Shown: piece after piece, positions 49,766 through 60,226 of the stretch
How the letters are laid out: every line of letters begins with the position of its first letter
Position numbering within the stretch: the first letter of the stretch is position 1
Assembly: GCF_003351145.1 (NCBI RefSeq)
Contig: NZ_QQSV01000002.1
Span: forward strand, 248,001 to 312,000
Direction: 5' to 3'
DNA: 64,000 bases
Origin: Meiothermus sp. QL-1
Lineage (GTDB): Bacteria; Deinococcota; Deinococci; Deinococcales; Thermaceae
Translations under genes and position numbers: made by a program
The notes under the pieces: generated by a model
The model's input: only the letters and a program-made list of their open reading frames with translations
Databases searched by the model: none
Told to the model about the DNA's origin: nothing

Positions 49766-50598
49766 CCCCCCGCTTCACCCCTCCTGAGGCCCTGCGGCCC
49801 TACCAGCGGCGGGTGCAGGTAGGGGGGGTGGGGCTTCACCTCTACGACACAGGCCCGGGCCAGGGGCCGGCCTTTTTGCTGGTTCACGGCCTGGGGGATG
49901 AGGCCGACACCTGGCGCAAGCTCTTCCCCCTGCTCAGGGGCCGGGTGATAGCACCGGACCTGCCCGGTTTCGGGCGCTCGGAGCACCCCAGGCGGGCCTA
50001 TACCCTGGGCTTCTTCGCCCGGGTCCTGCTGGCCTTGCTGGACCACCTGGGGGTAGGGCGCGCGGTGCTGGTGGGCAGCTCGCTGGGGGCGGCGGTGGTG
50101 CTGGAGATGGCCCTGCGCCGGCCTGAGCGGGTGGAGCGGCTTTGCCTGGTGGGGGGGCCACCCTGGGGGCGGCCAAGCCGGGCGCAGCTTCTGCTCCTTA
50201 CCCCTGGTCTGGGCGAGCGCCTGTACAACCGCCTCCGCGCCTCCCAAGAAGCGGCCTACGCGAGCCTCGAGCCCTACTACGCCCGCTTCCAGGCGCTTCC
50301 TCCGGAGGACCAGCGATTCTTGCGCGAGCGGGTCTGGGAGCGGGTCTGGAGCGACGACCAGCGCCGGGCCTTCTTCTCCACCCTTCGCTGGATGGCCCTG
50401 AGAAGCCTCTTGGGCTGGCGCTGGCAGGGGCTTGCGCCGCCGGTTCACCTGGTCTGGGGGGCGGAGGACCGGGTGGTGCCCCCCGGGGTGGGGCGGCGCC
50501 TGGCGGCGGCGATACCGGGGGCTCGCTTCAGCCTGATTCCCGATTGTGGCCACCTGCCGCAGCAGGAAAAGCCCCTGGAGCTGGCCCGACTTCTCTAG
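49762..50598 (+). CDS. Alpha/beta-fold hydrolase
   Basis: 278 aa from the GTG at 49762, which overlaps the upstream stop (GTGA) and has a GGAGG site; a longer frame from 49528 lies inside the previous gene. Oxyanion HGLG (about 37-40), nucleophile Ser in VGSSLGAA (about 98), Asp in GAEDRVVP (about 235), His in DCGHLPQ (about 263). Typical of epoxide-hydrolase/haloalkane-type or ester hydrolases; substrate unknown. Its TAG stop shares CTAG (50595-50598) with the convergent fur gene. Confidence 0.88.
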   Translation: MTPRFTPPEALRPYQRRVQVGGVGLHLYDTGPGQGPAFLLVHGLGDEADTWRKLFPLLRGRVIAPDLPGFGRSEHPRRAYTLGFFARVLLALLDHLGVGRAVLVGSSLGAAVVLEMALRRPERVERLCLVGGPPWGRPSRAQLLLLTPGLGERLYNRLRASQEAAYASLEPYYARFQALPPEDQRFLRERVWERVWSDDQRRAFFSTLRWMALRSLLGWRWQGLAPPVHLVWGAEDRVVPPGVGRRLAAAIPGARFSLIPDCGHLPQQEKPLELARLL

Positions 50599-50990
50599 GG
50601 GTCCTGCGCGCGGCAGGCCGGGCACAGCCCCTCGTACTCCACCTGCACGTGCTCGATTGAGAACTCGGGGTACCTGGCCCGCACCTCGCTCAGAAGGTCG
50701 GGCAGAGGATGGATGATGTCGAAAAACTGGCCGCATTGGCGGCAGACCATGTGCAGGTGGCCGTCCAGGTTGGCCTCGTAGCGCACGGCCTCCCCTGGAC
50801 GCGAGAGGGGAACCAAATACCCTTCGGCGATGAGGGCGTCCAGGGTGCGGTAGACCGTGCCCAGGCTGATGCGGGGCACCTTTTTACGTACCTCGGCGTA
50901 GACCCAGGCCGCGTCGGGGTGGTGGCCCTTGGCGTTTTGCACCACCTCGAGCACAGCCCTGCGCTGCTTGGTCAAGCGTTTGATCGCCAT
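50595..50990 (-). CDS. Fur-family metal-responsive repressor (Fur/PerR type)
   Basis: 131 aa. Winged helix 5-80 (RLTKQRRAVLEVVQ, ISLGTVYRTLDALIAEG), metal-binding region with DGHLHMVC, and two CxxC pairs (CRQC about 83-86, CPAC about 123-126) that hold structural zinc. Cannot be assigned to Fur, PerR or Zur from sequence alone. Likely controls itself through the inverted repeat over its promoter. Confidence 0.9.
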   Translation of the reverse strand: MAIKRLTKQRRAVLEVVQNAKGHHPDAAWVYAEVRKKVPRISLGTVYRTLDALIAEGYLVPLSRPGEAVRYEANLDGHLHMVCRQCGQFFDIIHPLPDLLSEVRARYPEFSIEHVQVEYEGLCPACRAQDP

Positions 50991-51018
50991 CTTGCACTCC
51001 GGCCTCGGCCCGTGGGCG

Positions 51019-51055
51019 GGCCGTAATTCCTACTAAGTATATCAGGATTACGGCC
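51019..51055 (-). promoter_or_regulatory. fur promoter with long inverted repeat (putative auto-operator)
   Basis: Arms GGCCGTAATTCCT (51019-51031) and AGGATTACGGCC (51044-51055) match with one inserted base. The -10 TATACT (minus strand, 51036-51041) sits in the middle. The arrangement suits a dimeric repressor blocking its own promoter. Confidence 0.7.
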
Positions 51056-51058
51056 AAA

Positions 51059-51673
51059 TCAAAGCCCCTCAACCAGGCGTCTGGCCATGGCGGCCCGAAA
51101 CCGGGCGGCCAACGGGGCTGCCATAGCCGCCCGGAGCTGCTCCGGGGAGGGGGCCGGGTCGTACCAGAGTTGGAAGAGCCCCTCCACGGTGGGCCAATGG
51201 GCAGGGGCGGGGATTTTCTCGATGGGTTGCCCTGGCCTGAGCCACCCCTCCGCCAGCACCCGGGCGTAAAAGCCGGGCCGCCGGGCCTGGCGAAAGCGCC
51301 GGACGAACCCCGGGTCCCCCATGCGGGCTGCGAGGGTGGCGCAGGGGATGCGGGGGGCGCTCACCTCCAGCACCACCTCCCCAATGCGAAAGCGGTCCCC
51401 GATGCGAAGGGGTGGGGGGCCAAAGCTGGAGAAAACCAGGTTCTCGCCAAAGCTGCCGGGGGCTAGGGCCTCCCCCAGCTCCTCGGCCCAGTAGTCGTAG
51501 TCGGCCTGGCTGTAGACGTAGACCGCCTGGTCGGGCCCGCCGTGGTGTTCGCTGTCGGCGATGTAGTCGCCCTCCAGGCCCCAAAACGTGGCCCGGGCCT
51601 CGGCCACCGGGGTCTTGTGGATGCTGGTGGGCAGGCCCTTGGTGTGGGCTAGCTGGATGGAGCAAAGGCGCAT
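51059..51673 (-). CDS. MOSC-domain protein (YiiM-like)
   Basis: 204 aa. MOSC domain of the YiiM type: GDYIADSEHHGGPDQAVYVY (about 35-54), FGENLV (about 75-80), conserved Cys in RIPCATLAARMG (about 110). These proteins bind molybdenum cofactor and reduce N-hydroxylated compounds in E. coli YiiM. Substrate here unknown. 2 bp after the DUF3054 gene; last gene of the lipB operon before fur. Confidence 0.88.
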   Translation of the reverse strand: MRLCSIQLAHTKGLPTSIHKTPVAEARATFWGLEGDYIADSEHHGGPDQAVYVYSQADYDYWAEELGEALAPGSFGENLVFSSFGPPPLRIGDRFRIGEVVLEVSAPRIPCATLAARMGDPGFVRRFRQARRPGFYARVLAEGWLRPGQPIEKIPAPAHWPTVEGLFQLWYDPAPSPEQLRAAMAAPLAARFRAAMARRLVEGL

Positions 51674-51675
51674 AC

Positions 51676-52061
51676 CTAGGTCCTAGCCAGCCGGTCCCGC
51701 AAGAGCCAGAAAGCCAGCCCCCGCCAAAGGAGCAGCAGGGCCAGGGTGGTGGCCAGGCTAACCGCCCAGAAGACCAGATAGCCCGCGTCAAAGGACTTCT
51801 GCAGCACCATGAAGCGAAGCCAGACCCCAGCGCTCACCCCCAGGGCCCAGGTGTAGAGCAGGTTGCGCCAGGTGGGCCGGGTGTAGGTGCGCAGGAAGGG
51901 GGCCAGCAGGAACCAGGCCAGCAGGATGGGCAGAGCGTTGCGCGCCAGGCCGGCCAGGCTCAGGGGTTCCCCGTGACTCTTCAGCCCTACGAGGGCGAAG
52001 GCCACGATGGCCAAAGCGTCGCCCCAGGCCAGCAGGCGGCCTCGAGTCTTGGGGGAAGGTC

Positions 52062-52065
<4 letters not shown>
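51676..52065 (-). CDS. DUF3054 membrane protein
   Basis: 129 aa with four hydrophobic segments (about 13-28, 43-60, 70-88, 95-118). The layout and the [11 protein letters not shown] segment match DUF3054. Function unknown. Overlaps lipA by 4 bp (ATGA). Confidence 0.8.
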
Positions 52066-53765
<1,700 letters not shown>

Positions 53766-54869
53766 ATGAACACGCCGGTCTGGGAGGGCGGCGGCTGGCC
53801 CGGGCTGCCCAAGCTGGAGGGCAGCCTGGAGGCCGAGGTGTGCGTGGTGGGCCTGGGCGGCTCGGGGCTTTCGGCCATTTTGGAGCTTTTGCGTCTGGGC
53901 CGAAGGGTGGTGGGGCTTGACGCTGGGAGGGTTGCGGGGGGAGCGGCCGGCCGCAACGGCGGGTTTTTGCTGGCGGGCCTGGCCCGGTTCTACCACCAAA
54001 GCGTGCGGGCCTACGGGCGCGAGCGGGCCCGGCGGGTGTACCAGGCCACCTTAGAGCAGATTGAGCGGATGGCCCGGGAGACCCCGGAGGCTGTTCGGCG
54101 GGTGGGCTCGCTGCGGGTGGCCGCCTCCAGCGAAGAGCTGGAGGACTGCGAGGCCCACCTGGCGGCCTTGCGGGCCGACGGGTTTGCCGCCTGGCCCTAC
54201 GCGGGGCCTGAGGGGGAGGGCATTTTGCTGCCCGATGACGCGGCCATGAACCCCCTTTTGCGCTGCCGCCGGCTGGCACGGAAGGCCCTGGAGGCGGGGG
54301 CCCGGCTTTTTGAGCAGAGCCCGGCGCTGGAGATTCGCTGGGGCGAGGTGCGCACCCCCAAGGGCCGGGTGCGCTGCGAGGGGGTGCTGGTGGCGGTGGA
54401 CGGAAGGCTCGAGCAGGTCCTGCCCGAGCTGGAGGGCCGGGTGCGCACCGCCCGGCTGCAGATGCTGGCCACCGCCCCCATTCCCCCCCGCTTTCCCCGG
54501 CCGGTCTACCGGCGCTGGGGCTACGACTACTTCCAGCAGCTCCCCGACGGGCGGCTGGCCTTGGGGGGGATGCGCGACCGGGAAGAAGCGGCCGAGTGGA
54601 CCTGCTCCGACGAGCCCACCCCCAGCCTCCAGCGGCGGCTGGAGGGGTGGCTCGAGGCCCTGGGGGTGAGGGCCCCCGTCACCCATCGCTGGGCGGCCTC
54701 GGTGGGCTACACCCCCACCGGCTGGCCCATCGCCGAGGAGGTGCGGCCTGGGGTCTGGGCCATAGGCGGCTACAGCGGGACCGGCAACGTGGTGGGGGCC
54801 CGGCTGGGGCGCGAGGTGGCCTGGGCCCTTTGTGGGCAGCGGATGCCGGGGGCAGTCTTCCTGCCCTAG
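53766..54869 (+). CDS. FAD-dependent amino acid/amine oxidoreductase (DAO family)
   Basis: 367 aa from the ATG at 53766, chosen by TATGCT 6 nt upstream; a frame from 53694 overlaps the lipB promoter. FAD-binding VVGLGGSGLSAILELLRLG (about 27-45), GGAAGRNGGFLLAG (about 59-72), and the C-terminal GYSGTGNVVG (about 336-345). Similar to PuuB/OrdL-type oxidoreductases. Substrate unknown. Confidence 0.85.
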   Translation: MNTPVWEGGGWPGLPKLEGSLEAEVCVVGLGGSGLSAILELLRLGRRVVGLDAGRVAGGAAGRNGGFLLAGLARFYHQSVRAYGRERARRVYQATLEQIERMARETPEAVRRVGSLRVAASSEELEDCEAHLAALRADGFAAWPYAGPEGEGILLPDDAAMNPLLRCRRLARKALEAGARLFEQSPALEIRWGEVRTPKGRVRCEGVLVAVDGRLEQVLPELEGRVRTARLQMLATAPIPPRFPRPVYRRWGYDYFQQLPDGRLALGGMRDREEAAEWTCSDEPTPSLQRRLEGWLEALGVRAPVTHRWAASVGYTPTGWPIAEEVRPGVWAIGGYSGTGNVVGARLGREVAWALCGQRMPGAVFLP

Positions 54870-54872
54870 GCC

Positions 54873-55418
54873 CTACTCCGGGGCCAGCTCCTCCCCTTCC
54901 AGGCTTCGCGCCCGGAGCTGCTCCCAGGGCAGGTGGTCCAGGGGGTAGTACCGGTCGGCCTGCTGGGCCAGCCGGTAGGAGGAGAGGCTTTGGAAGGTGG
55001 TGTTCTCCACCTGCTTGCCCATGTCCTGCAGCACCTTGAAGACCTCGGCGAAGTCGGCGTCGCCCGAGACTAGGATGGCCACGTCGTAGGCGTGGGCGTA
55101 GGCCAGCTTGAGCATATCGGTGGCGATCTGGATGTCCACCCCTTTTTCCACAAAGGTCTCCCCCCGGCGCTCCAACCGGCCCAGGCGCACCGTCACGTAG
55201 GGGGCCCGGCGCAGGTAGTTGAGGAAGCTCTGGTGGGCCTTGGCGGCGGGGTCTTCGCTGGGCAGGGGGGCGTTGTAGTAGTAGGCCCGCAGCAGGGGCC
55301 GCCCGGCGGCCAGGGCGGATACAAAGGCCACGAAGTCCAGGCGATACTCCGGGCCCAAGGTGGAGACCAGACCCCTATACAGGTTGCTGCCGTCGATAAA
55401 AATGGCCACCCGGTTCAT
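54873..55418 (-). CDS. NYN/PIN-like domain protein (LabA/DUF88 family)
   Basis: 181 aa. PIN-like nuclease fold with acidic residues Asp9 (FIDGSN), Asp in KGVDIQIATDML (about 94 and 100) and SGDADF (about 119 and 121). Probably a metal-dependent RNase; target unknown. TATCAT (55425-55430) lies 6 nt before the ATG. Confidence 0.85.
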   Translation of the reverse strand: MNRVAIFIDGSNLYRGLVSTLGPEYRLDFVAFVSALAAGRPLLRAYYYNAPLPSEDPAAKAHQSFLNYLRRAPYVTVRLGRLERRGETFVEKGVDIQIATDMLKLAYAHAYDVAILVSGDADFAEVFKVLQDMGKQVENTTFQSLSSYRLAQQADRYYPLDHLPWEQLRARSLEGEELAPE

Positions 55419-55463
55419 AGCCGGATGATAGAAGGTAGGGCTAGCGCCCGCCTTGGGGCCCGG

Positions 55464-55724
55464 CTACTTTTCCCAGGCAGCCACCACGCAGGGTCCCACC
55501 GGCACCAGGCGGTGGGGCCCCTCCAGGTGGGCGGCCTCGCTCGGACGCAGGTGCAGGTAGCCGCCGTCGGGCAGGTCGATCACCAGCTCCCCTTCGAGCA
55601 GCAGGTAAAGCCGCCCCTTCATGGCCTCCTCGGCTGCTTCCAGCCGGCGGGCCCAGAAGGCCGCGAGCCCGGGGAAGCGGACCTCTTTTTGGGCCCTGGC
55701 CAGCCGGAGCAGGTGGAGCTTCAT
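55464..55724 (-). CDS. Small cupin-like protein
   Basis: 86 aa. Residues 35-85 look like a single cupin barrel (GRLYLLLEGELVIDLPDG, LRPSEAAHLEGPHRLVPVG); only one likely metal His is clear. Start overlaps the topA stop by 4 bp (ATGA), so it is translated with topA. Function unknown. Confidence 0.65.
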   Translation of the reverse strand: MKLHLLRLARAQKEVRFPGLAAFWARRLEAAEEAMKGRLYLLLEGELVIDLPDGGYLHLRPSEAAHLEGPHRLVPVGPCVVAAWEK

Positions 55725-58159
55725 CGGGCGCCGACCACCTCTTCCTTGCGCTGCTTACCATAGGCCATCCGCAGCTTGAATAGGGCCTGGCGGAAGAGCT
55801 TCAGGGTCTCGGCCTCGGGCTTACCCAGGGCCTGGGCCGCCTGCGGCACGGCCTTTTGCTGGCCCCGGGTCAGCCGGGCTACCTGGGCCTGCTCGGGGGT
55901 AAGGCCAGCCTGGGGGATGAGGGGCTCGAGGTCGGCCCAGGTGCTTTTCCTGGTCTTGGGTTGCCCTTTTTCGCGCTGGGCCCCAGGCCGCGGGCCTCCA
56001 TAACGCTCACAGGCCGGGTTGGAGCAGGCCCGCAGCCGGCCCTTGTCCAGCTCGTTCCAGCCGCAAAGAGGGCACTTGTCGGGCAGCAGCGGGTTGAAGA
56101 CCAGGAAGTCGCAGCCGGGCTGGTTGCAGCGGTAGTAGGGCCTGCCCCGCTTGCTGGTCTTCTGCACCACCTCGCCGGTGCGGCACTTGGGGCAGGTGAT
56201 GCCGGTGGAGGGGGCCTCATCGCGGGTGTAGGTGCAGGCCGGGTAGCGGTTGCAGCTTATGAAGCTGCCGTAGCGGCCGAAGCGCCGCACCAGCTCGCCC
56301 TCTTTGCAGGCCGGGCAGGCCTCCCCCGTGGGCTCGGGCTCCTTCCTCAGCTCGAGCCGCTCGGTATAGCGGCACTCGGGGTAGCCGGTGCAGCCCAGAA
56401 ACTGGCCGTAGCGCGAGACCTTGAGCTCTAAAGGCCGGCCGCACTCGGGGCAGAGCTTTCTGGGCACCTTTTTGAAGTCCTCTAAAAAGGGCTCGTAGAA
56501 CTCCCGCACCACCTTGGGCCAGTGGGCCTTGCCCTCCTCGATCTGGTCGAGGCGGGTCTCGAGCTGGGCGGTGAAGTCGTAGGCCACCACGTCGGGGAAC
56601 ATCCGCACCAGGTAGTGAGTGACCTCGCGGCCTAGGGGGGTGGGCCGGAGCGACTTCCCCTGCCGCTCGATGTAGTTGCGGCGTTCCAGGGTCTCGATGG
56701 TGGGGGCATAGGTGGAGGGGCGGCCGATGCCCATCTCCTCCAGGGTTTTGACCAGGCTGGCATCGGTGTAGCGGGGAGGGGGCTCGGTAAAGTGCTGGCT
56801 GGGCTCGAGGCCCTCCAGGTGGGCCGAAGCCCCCTCGCGCAGGGGAGGGAGCTGCTTTTCCGCCTCGTCCTCCTCGCGCCCGTAGACCTTCAGGAACCCG
56901 TCGAACCGGACCACCGAGCCCGTGGCGCGGAAGACCAGCCCCCCGCCTTCCACCGTGGCGGTGGTCTGCTCGTAGACCGCCGGGCTCATCTGGGAGGCCA
57001 CGAAGCGCTGCCAGATGAGCTGGTAGAGCTTGAATTCCTCCTCGCTCAGGTGGGGCCGCACCGCCTCCGGGGTTCGCTCTACCGCGGTGGGGCGGATGGC
57101 CTCGTGGGCGTCCTGGGCGTTTTGCGCTTTCTTGCTGGCGTACTGGTGGGGTTTCTCTGGCAAGTAGGCGGGCCCAAAGCGCGCCGGGATGAAGCGCCGC
57201 ACCTCGTCCAGCGCCTCCTGCGAGACCCGGGTGGAGTCGGTGCGCATGTAGGTGATGAGCCCCACCGGCCCCTCGGGCAGCTCTACCCCCTCGTAAAGCC
57301 GTTGGGCCACGCGCATGGTGCGGCTGGCAGTCCAGCCCAAGCGGCTGCTGGCGGCTTGCTGCAGGGTGGAGGTGGTGAAGGGAGGGGCGGGGCTGCGCCG
57401 GCGCTCGCGCCGCTCGAGGCGGGCGATGCAGTAGGCCTCCACCGCCCGGGCCTCCTGCAGCAGGGCCTGGGCCTGGGCTTCTTGGGTGATGAGGAACCGC
57501 TCGCCGAGAACCCGCTCTCCCCGCACGCTATATAGCTCGGCGGTGAAGCGCTGCCCCTCCGAGGAGAAGGTCGCCGCGATGCGCCAGTACTCCTCCGGCT
57601 CGAAGCGCTCGATCTCCTCCTCCCGCTCCACCAGAAGCCTGAGGGCCACCGACTGTACCCGGCCCGCCGACAGGGCCCGCCGGCGGAACTCCATGCTCAG
57701 GATGGGGGAGAGCTGGTAGCCCACCAGCCGGTCCAGCACCCGCCGGGCCTGCTGGGCGTCCACCAGGTTTTGGTCGATGGGCCGCGGCCGGGCCACCGCC
57801 GCCCGCACCACCTTGGGGGTGATCTCGTGGAACTCCACCCGCAAAGGGTTTTTGGGGTCGAGGCCCAGCAGCCGCACCACGTGCCAGCCGATGGCCTCGC
57901 CCTCCCGGTCGGGGTCGGTGGCGATCAGCACCCGCTTGCCCCGGGCGGCCCGCCTGAGCTCCTCCACCACCGGCTGCTTGTCCTTTTTGACCTCGTACTG
58001 AGGTGCGAAGTCGGCCTCGATGTCCACGCCCAGGTTGTGCTCGGGCAGGTCGGCCACGTGGCCCTTGCTGGCCCGCACCTCATAGCCGGCTCCCAGCATC
58101 TTCTGAATGCTCTTGGCCTTGGCCGGGGACTCCACCACGATGAGCGTTGGGTCCGGCAT
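55721..58159 (-). CDS. topA: DNA topoisomerase I with four zinc ribbons
   Basis: 812 aa from the ATG at 58159, set by TATACT 6 nt upstream (58166-58171); a frame from 58207 is spurious. Type IA enzyme relaxing negative supercoils. Toprim IVVESPAKA (about 6-14) and DPDREGEA, active Tyr304 in TYMRTDSTR, and four C-terminal zinc ribbons with CPEC, CPAC, CPKC and CPLC pairs each followed by a second Cys pair (about 580-740). The final 60 residues are a helical tail with Gln/Ala. A cupin gene overlaps its end. Confidence 0.96.
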   Translation of the reverse strand: MPDPTLIVVESPAKAKSIQKMLGAGYEVRASKGHVADLPEHNLGVDIEADFAPQYEVKKDKQPVVEELRRAARGKRVLIATDPDREGEAIGWHVVRLLGLDPKNPLRVEFHEITPKVVRAAVARPRPIDQNLVDAQQARRVLDRLVGYQLSPILSMEFRRRALSAGRVQSVALRLLVEREEEIERFEPEEYWRIAATFSSEGQRFTAELYSVRGERVLGERFLITQEAQAQALLQEARAVEAYCIARLERRERRRSPAPPFTTSTLQQAASSRLGWTASRTMRVAQRLYEGVELPEGPVGLITYMRTDSTRVSQEALDEVRRFIPARFGPAYLPEKPHQYASKKAQNAQDAHEAIRPTAVERTPEAVRPHLSEEEFKLYQLIWQRFVASQMSPAVYEQTTATVEGGGLVFRATGSVVRFDGFLKVYGREEDEAEKQLPPLREGASAHLEGLEPSQHFTEPPPRYTDASLVKTLEEMGIGRPSTYAPTIETLERRNYIERQGKSLRPTPLGREVTHYLVRMFPDVVAYDFTAQLETRLDQIEEGKAHWPKVVREFYEPFLEDFKKVPRKLCPECGRPLELKVSRYGQFLGCTGYPECRYTERLELRKEPEPTGEACPACKEGELVRRFGRYGSFISCNRYPACTYTRDEAPSTGITCPKCRTGEVVQKTSKRGRPYYRCNQPGCDFLVFNPLLPDKCPLCGWNELDKGRLRACSNPACERYGGPRPGAQREKGQPKTRKSTWADLEPLIPQAGLTPEQAQVARLTRGQQKAVPQAAQALGKPEAETLKLFRQALFKLRMAYGKQRKEEVVGAR

Positions 58160-58239
58160 AGGGTCAGTATAAGGATGCAAGGGGCTTTGTTTGTCAAGGG
58201 CGGCCACATTCGCAGGGCGTTTGCGATAAGCTGGGCTGG

Positions 58240-59052
58240 ATGCTGGCGCGGCTGGGGCAGGGGCGCGAGGCCGAGGTGCTGGCTTGGGCCGATGGCTACG
58301 TGATTAAGCTCTTCTGGCCCGAGTACACTGAGGTCGACGCTCGGCTCGAGGCCTACCTGGCCCAGCAGGCCTGGCTTCTGGGGGCGCCCGCCCCGCGGGT
58401 GGCCGATGTGCTCGCGTTGGAGGGCCGCTGGGGCGTGGTGATGGAGTGGCTGCGGGGAATGCCGATGAGCGACTACCTCCTCCTCGGGCCCCATCACCTG
58501 CAGCAGGCGGCCGAACGGCTGGCCTGGCTGCACCACCGGCTCCACACCTGCCCGGCCGCCCAGATGCCCTCCCAGAGGATGCGCATTATCCGGCGGATTG
58601 AGGCCAGCCCGCTTTCCCCAGAGCTTCGGGCGGCCTTGCTGGAGCACCTGGAGCGCCTTCCTGAGGGCAGCGCGCTCTGCCACGGCGACCTTCACCCCGA
58701 GAACGTTCTGGTCGCGGATGAGGAGGCCTACGCGGTGGACTGGTCGTTGGCCAGCCGGGGCAGCCCTGCGGCCGACGTGGCCCGCACGGTCCTGCTCCTG
58801 CGCTACAGCGAGCTGCCTCCGGACTGGCCCGGGCGGCCAGCCTTCGAGCAGCAAAGGCGTCTATTCTGCCAGGCCTACCTGGCCCACTACCAGCGCTTTG
58901 CGGGGTTGGAGCGGCTCGAGCTGGAGGCCTGGCTGCCCATCGTGGCGGCGGTCCGCCTGGGCGACCGGGTGCCCGGTGAGGAGGCCCGTTTGCTTCGGCT
59001 CATCGAGCGGGGCTTGGCGGCCAGCCCTAGCGGTAGAGCTCGCGGGCGATGA
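58240..59052 (+). CDS. Aminoglycoside-phosphotransferase-like kinase
   Basis: 270 aa. Small-molecule kinase fold: VVMEWLRG hinge (about 66-73), catalytic loop [11 protein letters not shown] (about 147-157) and [10 protein letters not shown] metal motif (about 165-174). No sign that it gives antibiotic resistance; substrates of such proteins include choline, homoserine and sugars. TAAGCT lies 7 nt before the ATG. Overlaps the convergent acyl-CoA dehydrogenase gene by 26 bp. Confidence 0.8.
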   Translation: MLARLGQGREAEVLAWADGYVIKLFWPEYTEVDARLEAYLAQQAWLLGAPAPRVADVLALEGRWGVVMEWLRGMPMSDYLLLGPHHLQQAAERLAWLHHRLHTCPAAQMPSQRMRIIRRIEASPLSPELRAALLEHLERLPEGSALCHGDLHPENVLVADEEAYAVDWSLASRGSPAADVARTVLLLRYSELPPDWPGRPAFEQQRRLFCQAYLAHYQRFAGLERLELEAWLPIVAAVRLGDRVPGEEARLLRLIERGLAASPSGRARGR

Positions 59053-60148
59053 TGAGCTTCTGAATCTCGCTGGTGCCCTCGTAAATCTCGGTGATCTTGG
59101 CGTCGCGGTAGTAGCGCTCCACCCGGTAGTCGCGGTGGTAGCCGTAACCCCCCAGCACCTGCACCGCCGCACGGGTCACCCCCACCGCTACCTCCGAGGC
59201 GAAAAGCTTGGCGGTGGAGGCCTCCAGGGTGTAGCGCTCCCCCCGGTCCTTCTTGGCCGCGGCCTCCAGCACCAGCGCCCTTGCAGCCGCAATCTGGGCG
59301 TGCATCTCGGCCAGCTTGAAGCCCACTCCCTGGAATTCGCGAATTTTCTGGCCGAACTGGGTGCGCTCGTCGGCATACTGCCTGGCAATCTCGAAGGCGG
59401 CCCGGGCTATTCCCACCGCCTGGGCCGCGATCCCAATCCGCCCCGAGTCGAGCCCGGCCAGGGCCTGGGCCAGCCCCCGTCCCTCCGGCCCCAGCAGGTT
59501 TTCCTCCGGGACAAAGACCTCCTCCAGCCGCACCTCGCAGGTATGGGCGGCGTGGAGGCCCATCTTCTCCTCTGGCGGGCCAAAGCTGAGGCCGGGGGTG
59601 GTTTTCTCCACAATAAAGCTGCTGATACCGGCCTCGGTCCGGGCCATCACCACGTAGACCTGGGCCTCGCCCCCCGAGGTCACCCAGCTCTTGACCCCCG
59701 AGATCCGCCAGCCCCCCGGCACCCGCCGGGCCCGGGTCTTGAGCGAGGCCGGGTCGGAGCCGACGTGGGGTTCGGTGAGGCAGAAAGCCCCAATCCACTC
59801 CCCCCGGGCCAAGGGGGTGAGGTACTTCCTTTTCTGCGCCTCGGTGCCGAAGCGCAGGAGCATGTACTGCGGTAGGCCCGAGGTCACCGAGAGAATTACC
59901 GCCACGCTGGGGTCGGCGGCGGCGATCTCCTCCAGGGCCAGGGCCCAGGTGACCGAGTCCAGCCCCGCCCCGCCCCAGGCCTCGGGGGTGGTCATGCCCA
60001 GCAGCCCGAGCTGCCCCAGCTTTTTGAGCTGGGGCCAGGGGAAGGCCCCGCTGCGGTCGTACTCGGGCGCCAGCGGCCACAGGACCTCGCGGGCCACCTG
60101 GCGCACCATCTCCAGCACCATCTTCTGGTCGGCGGTTAGGGCAGGCAT
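59027..60148 (-). CDS. Acyl-CoA dehydrogenase
   Basis: 373 aa. Oxidises acyl-CoA to enoyl-CoA with FAD and passes electrons to [14 protein letters not shown] (about 118-128), [13 protein letters not shown], and catalytic Glu in [11 protein letters not shown] (about 358). The Glu position is that of short/medium-chain and butyryl-CoA enzymes. TACGAT (60155-60160) is 6 nt from the ATG. May also act on branched-chain acyl-CoA (inference). Confidence 0.94.
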   Translation of the reverse strand: MPALTADQKMVLEMVRQVAREVLWPLAPEYDRSGAFPWPQLKKLGQLGLLGMTTPEAWGGAGLDSVTWALALEEIAAADPSVAVILSVTSGLPQYMLLRFGTEAQKRKYLTPLARGEWIGAFCLTEPHVGSDPASLKTRARRVPGGWRISGVKSWVTSGGEAQVYVVMARTEAGISSFIVEKTTPGLSFGPPEEKMGLHAAHTCEVRLEEVFVPEENLLGPEGRGLAQALAGLDSGRIGIAAQAVGIARAAFEIARQYADERTQFGQKIREFQGVGFKLAEMHAQIAAARALVLEAAAKKDRGERYTLEASTAKLFASEVAVGVTRAAVQVLGGYGYHRDYRVERYYRDAKITEIYEGTSEIQKLIIARELYR

Positions 60149-60226
60149 GGATATATCGTATCACGAGGTATGTGCGGTAAAAGCGTCATGAAAATGGGGG
60201 GCGGCGTGGGGTAGGCTTGGGCTGGA
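60149..60226. promoter_or_regulatory. Divergent promoters of the acyl-CoA dehydrogenase and YdcF genes
   Basis: Minus: TACGAT (60155-60160), 6 nt before ATG 60148. Plus: TAGGCT (60212-60217), 9 nt before ATG 60227. No ribosome sites. Confidence 0.5.

Noticed and set aside
58240-59052. Antibiotic-resistance aminoglycoside phosphotransferase
   Set aside because: Only the general kinase fold is shared; no resistance-type signature or mobile context.
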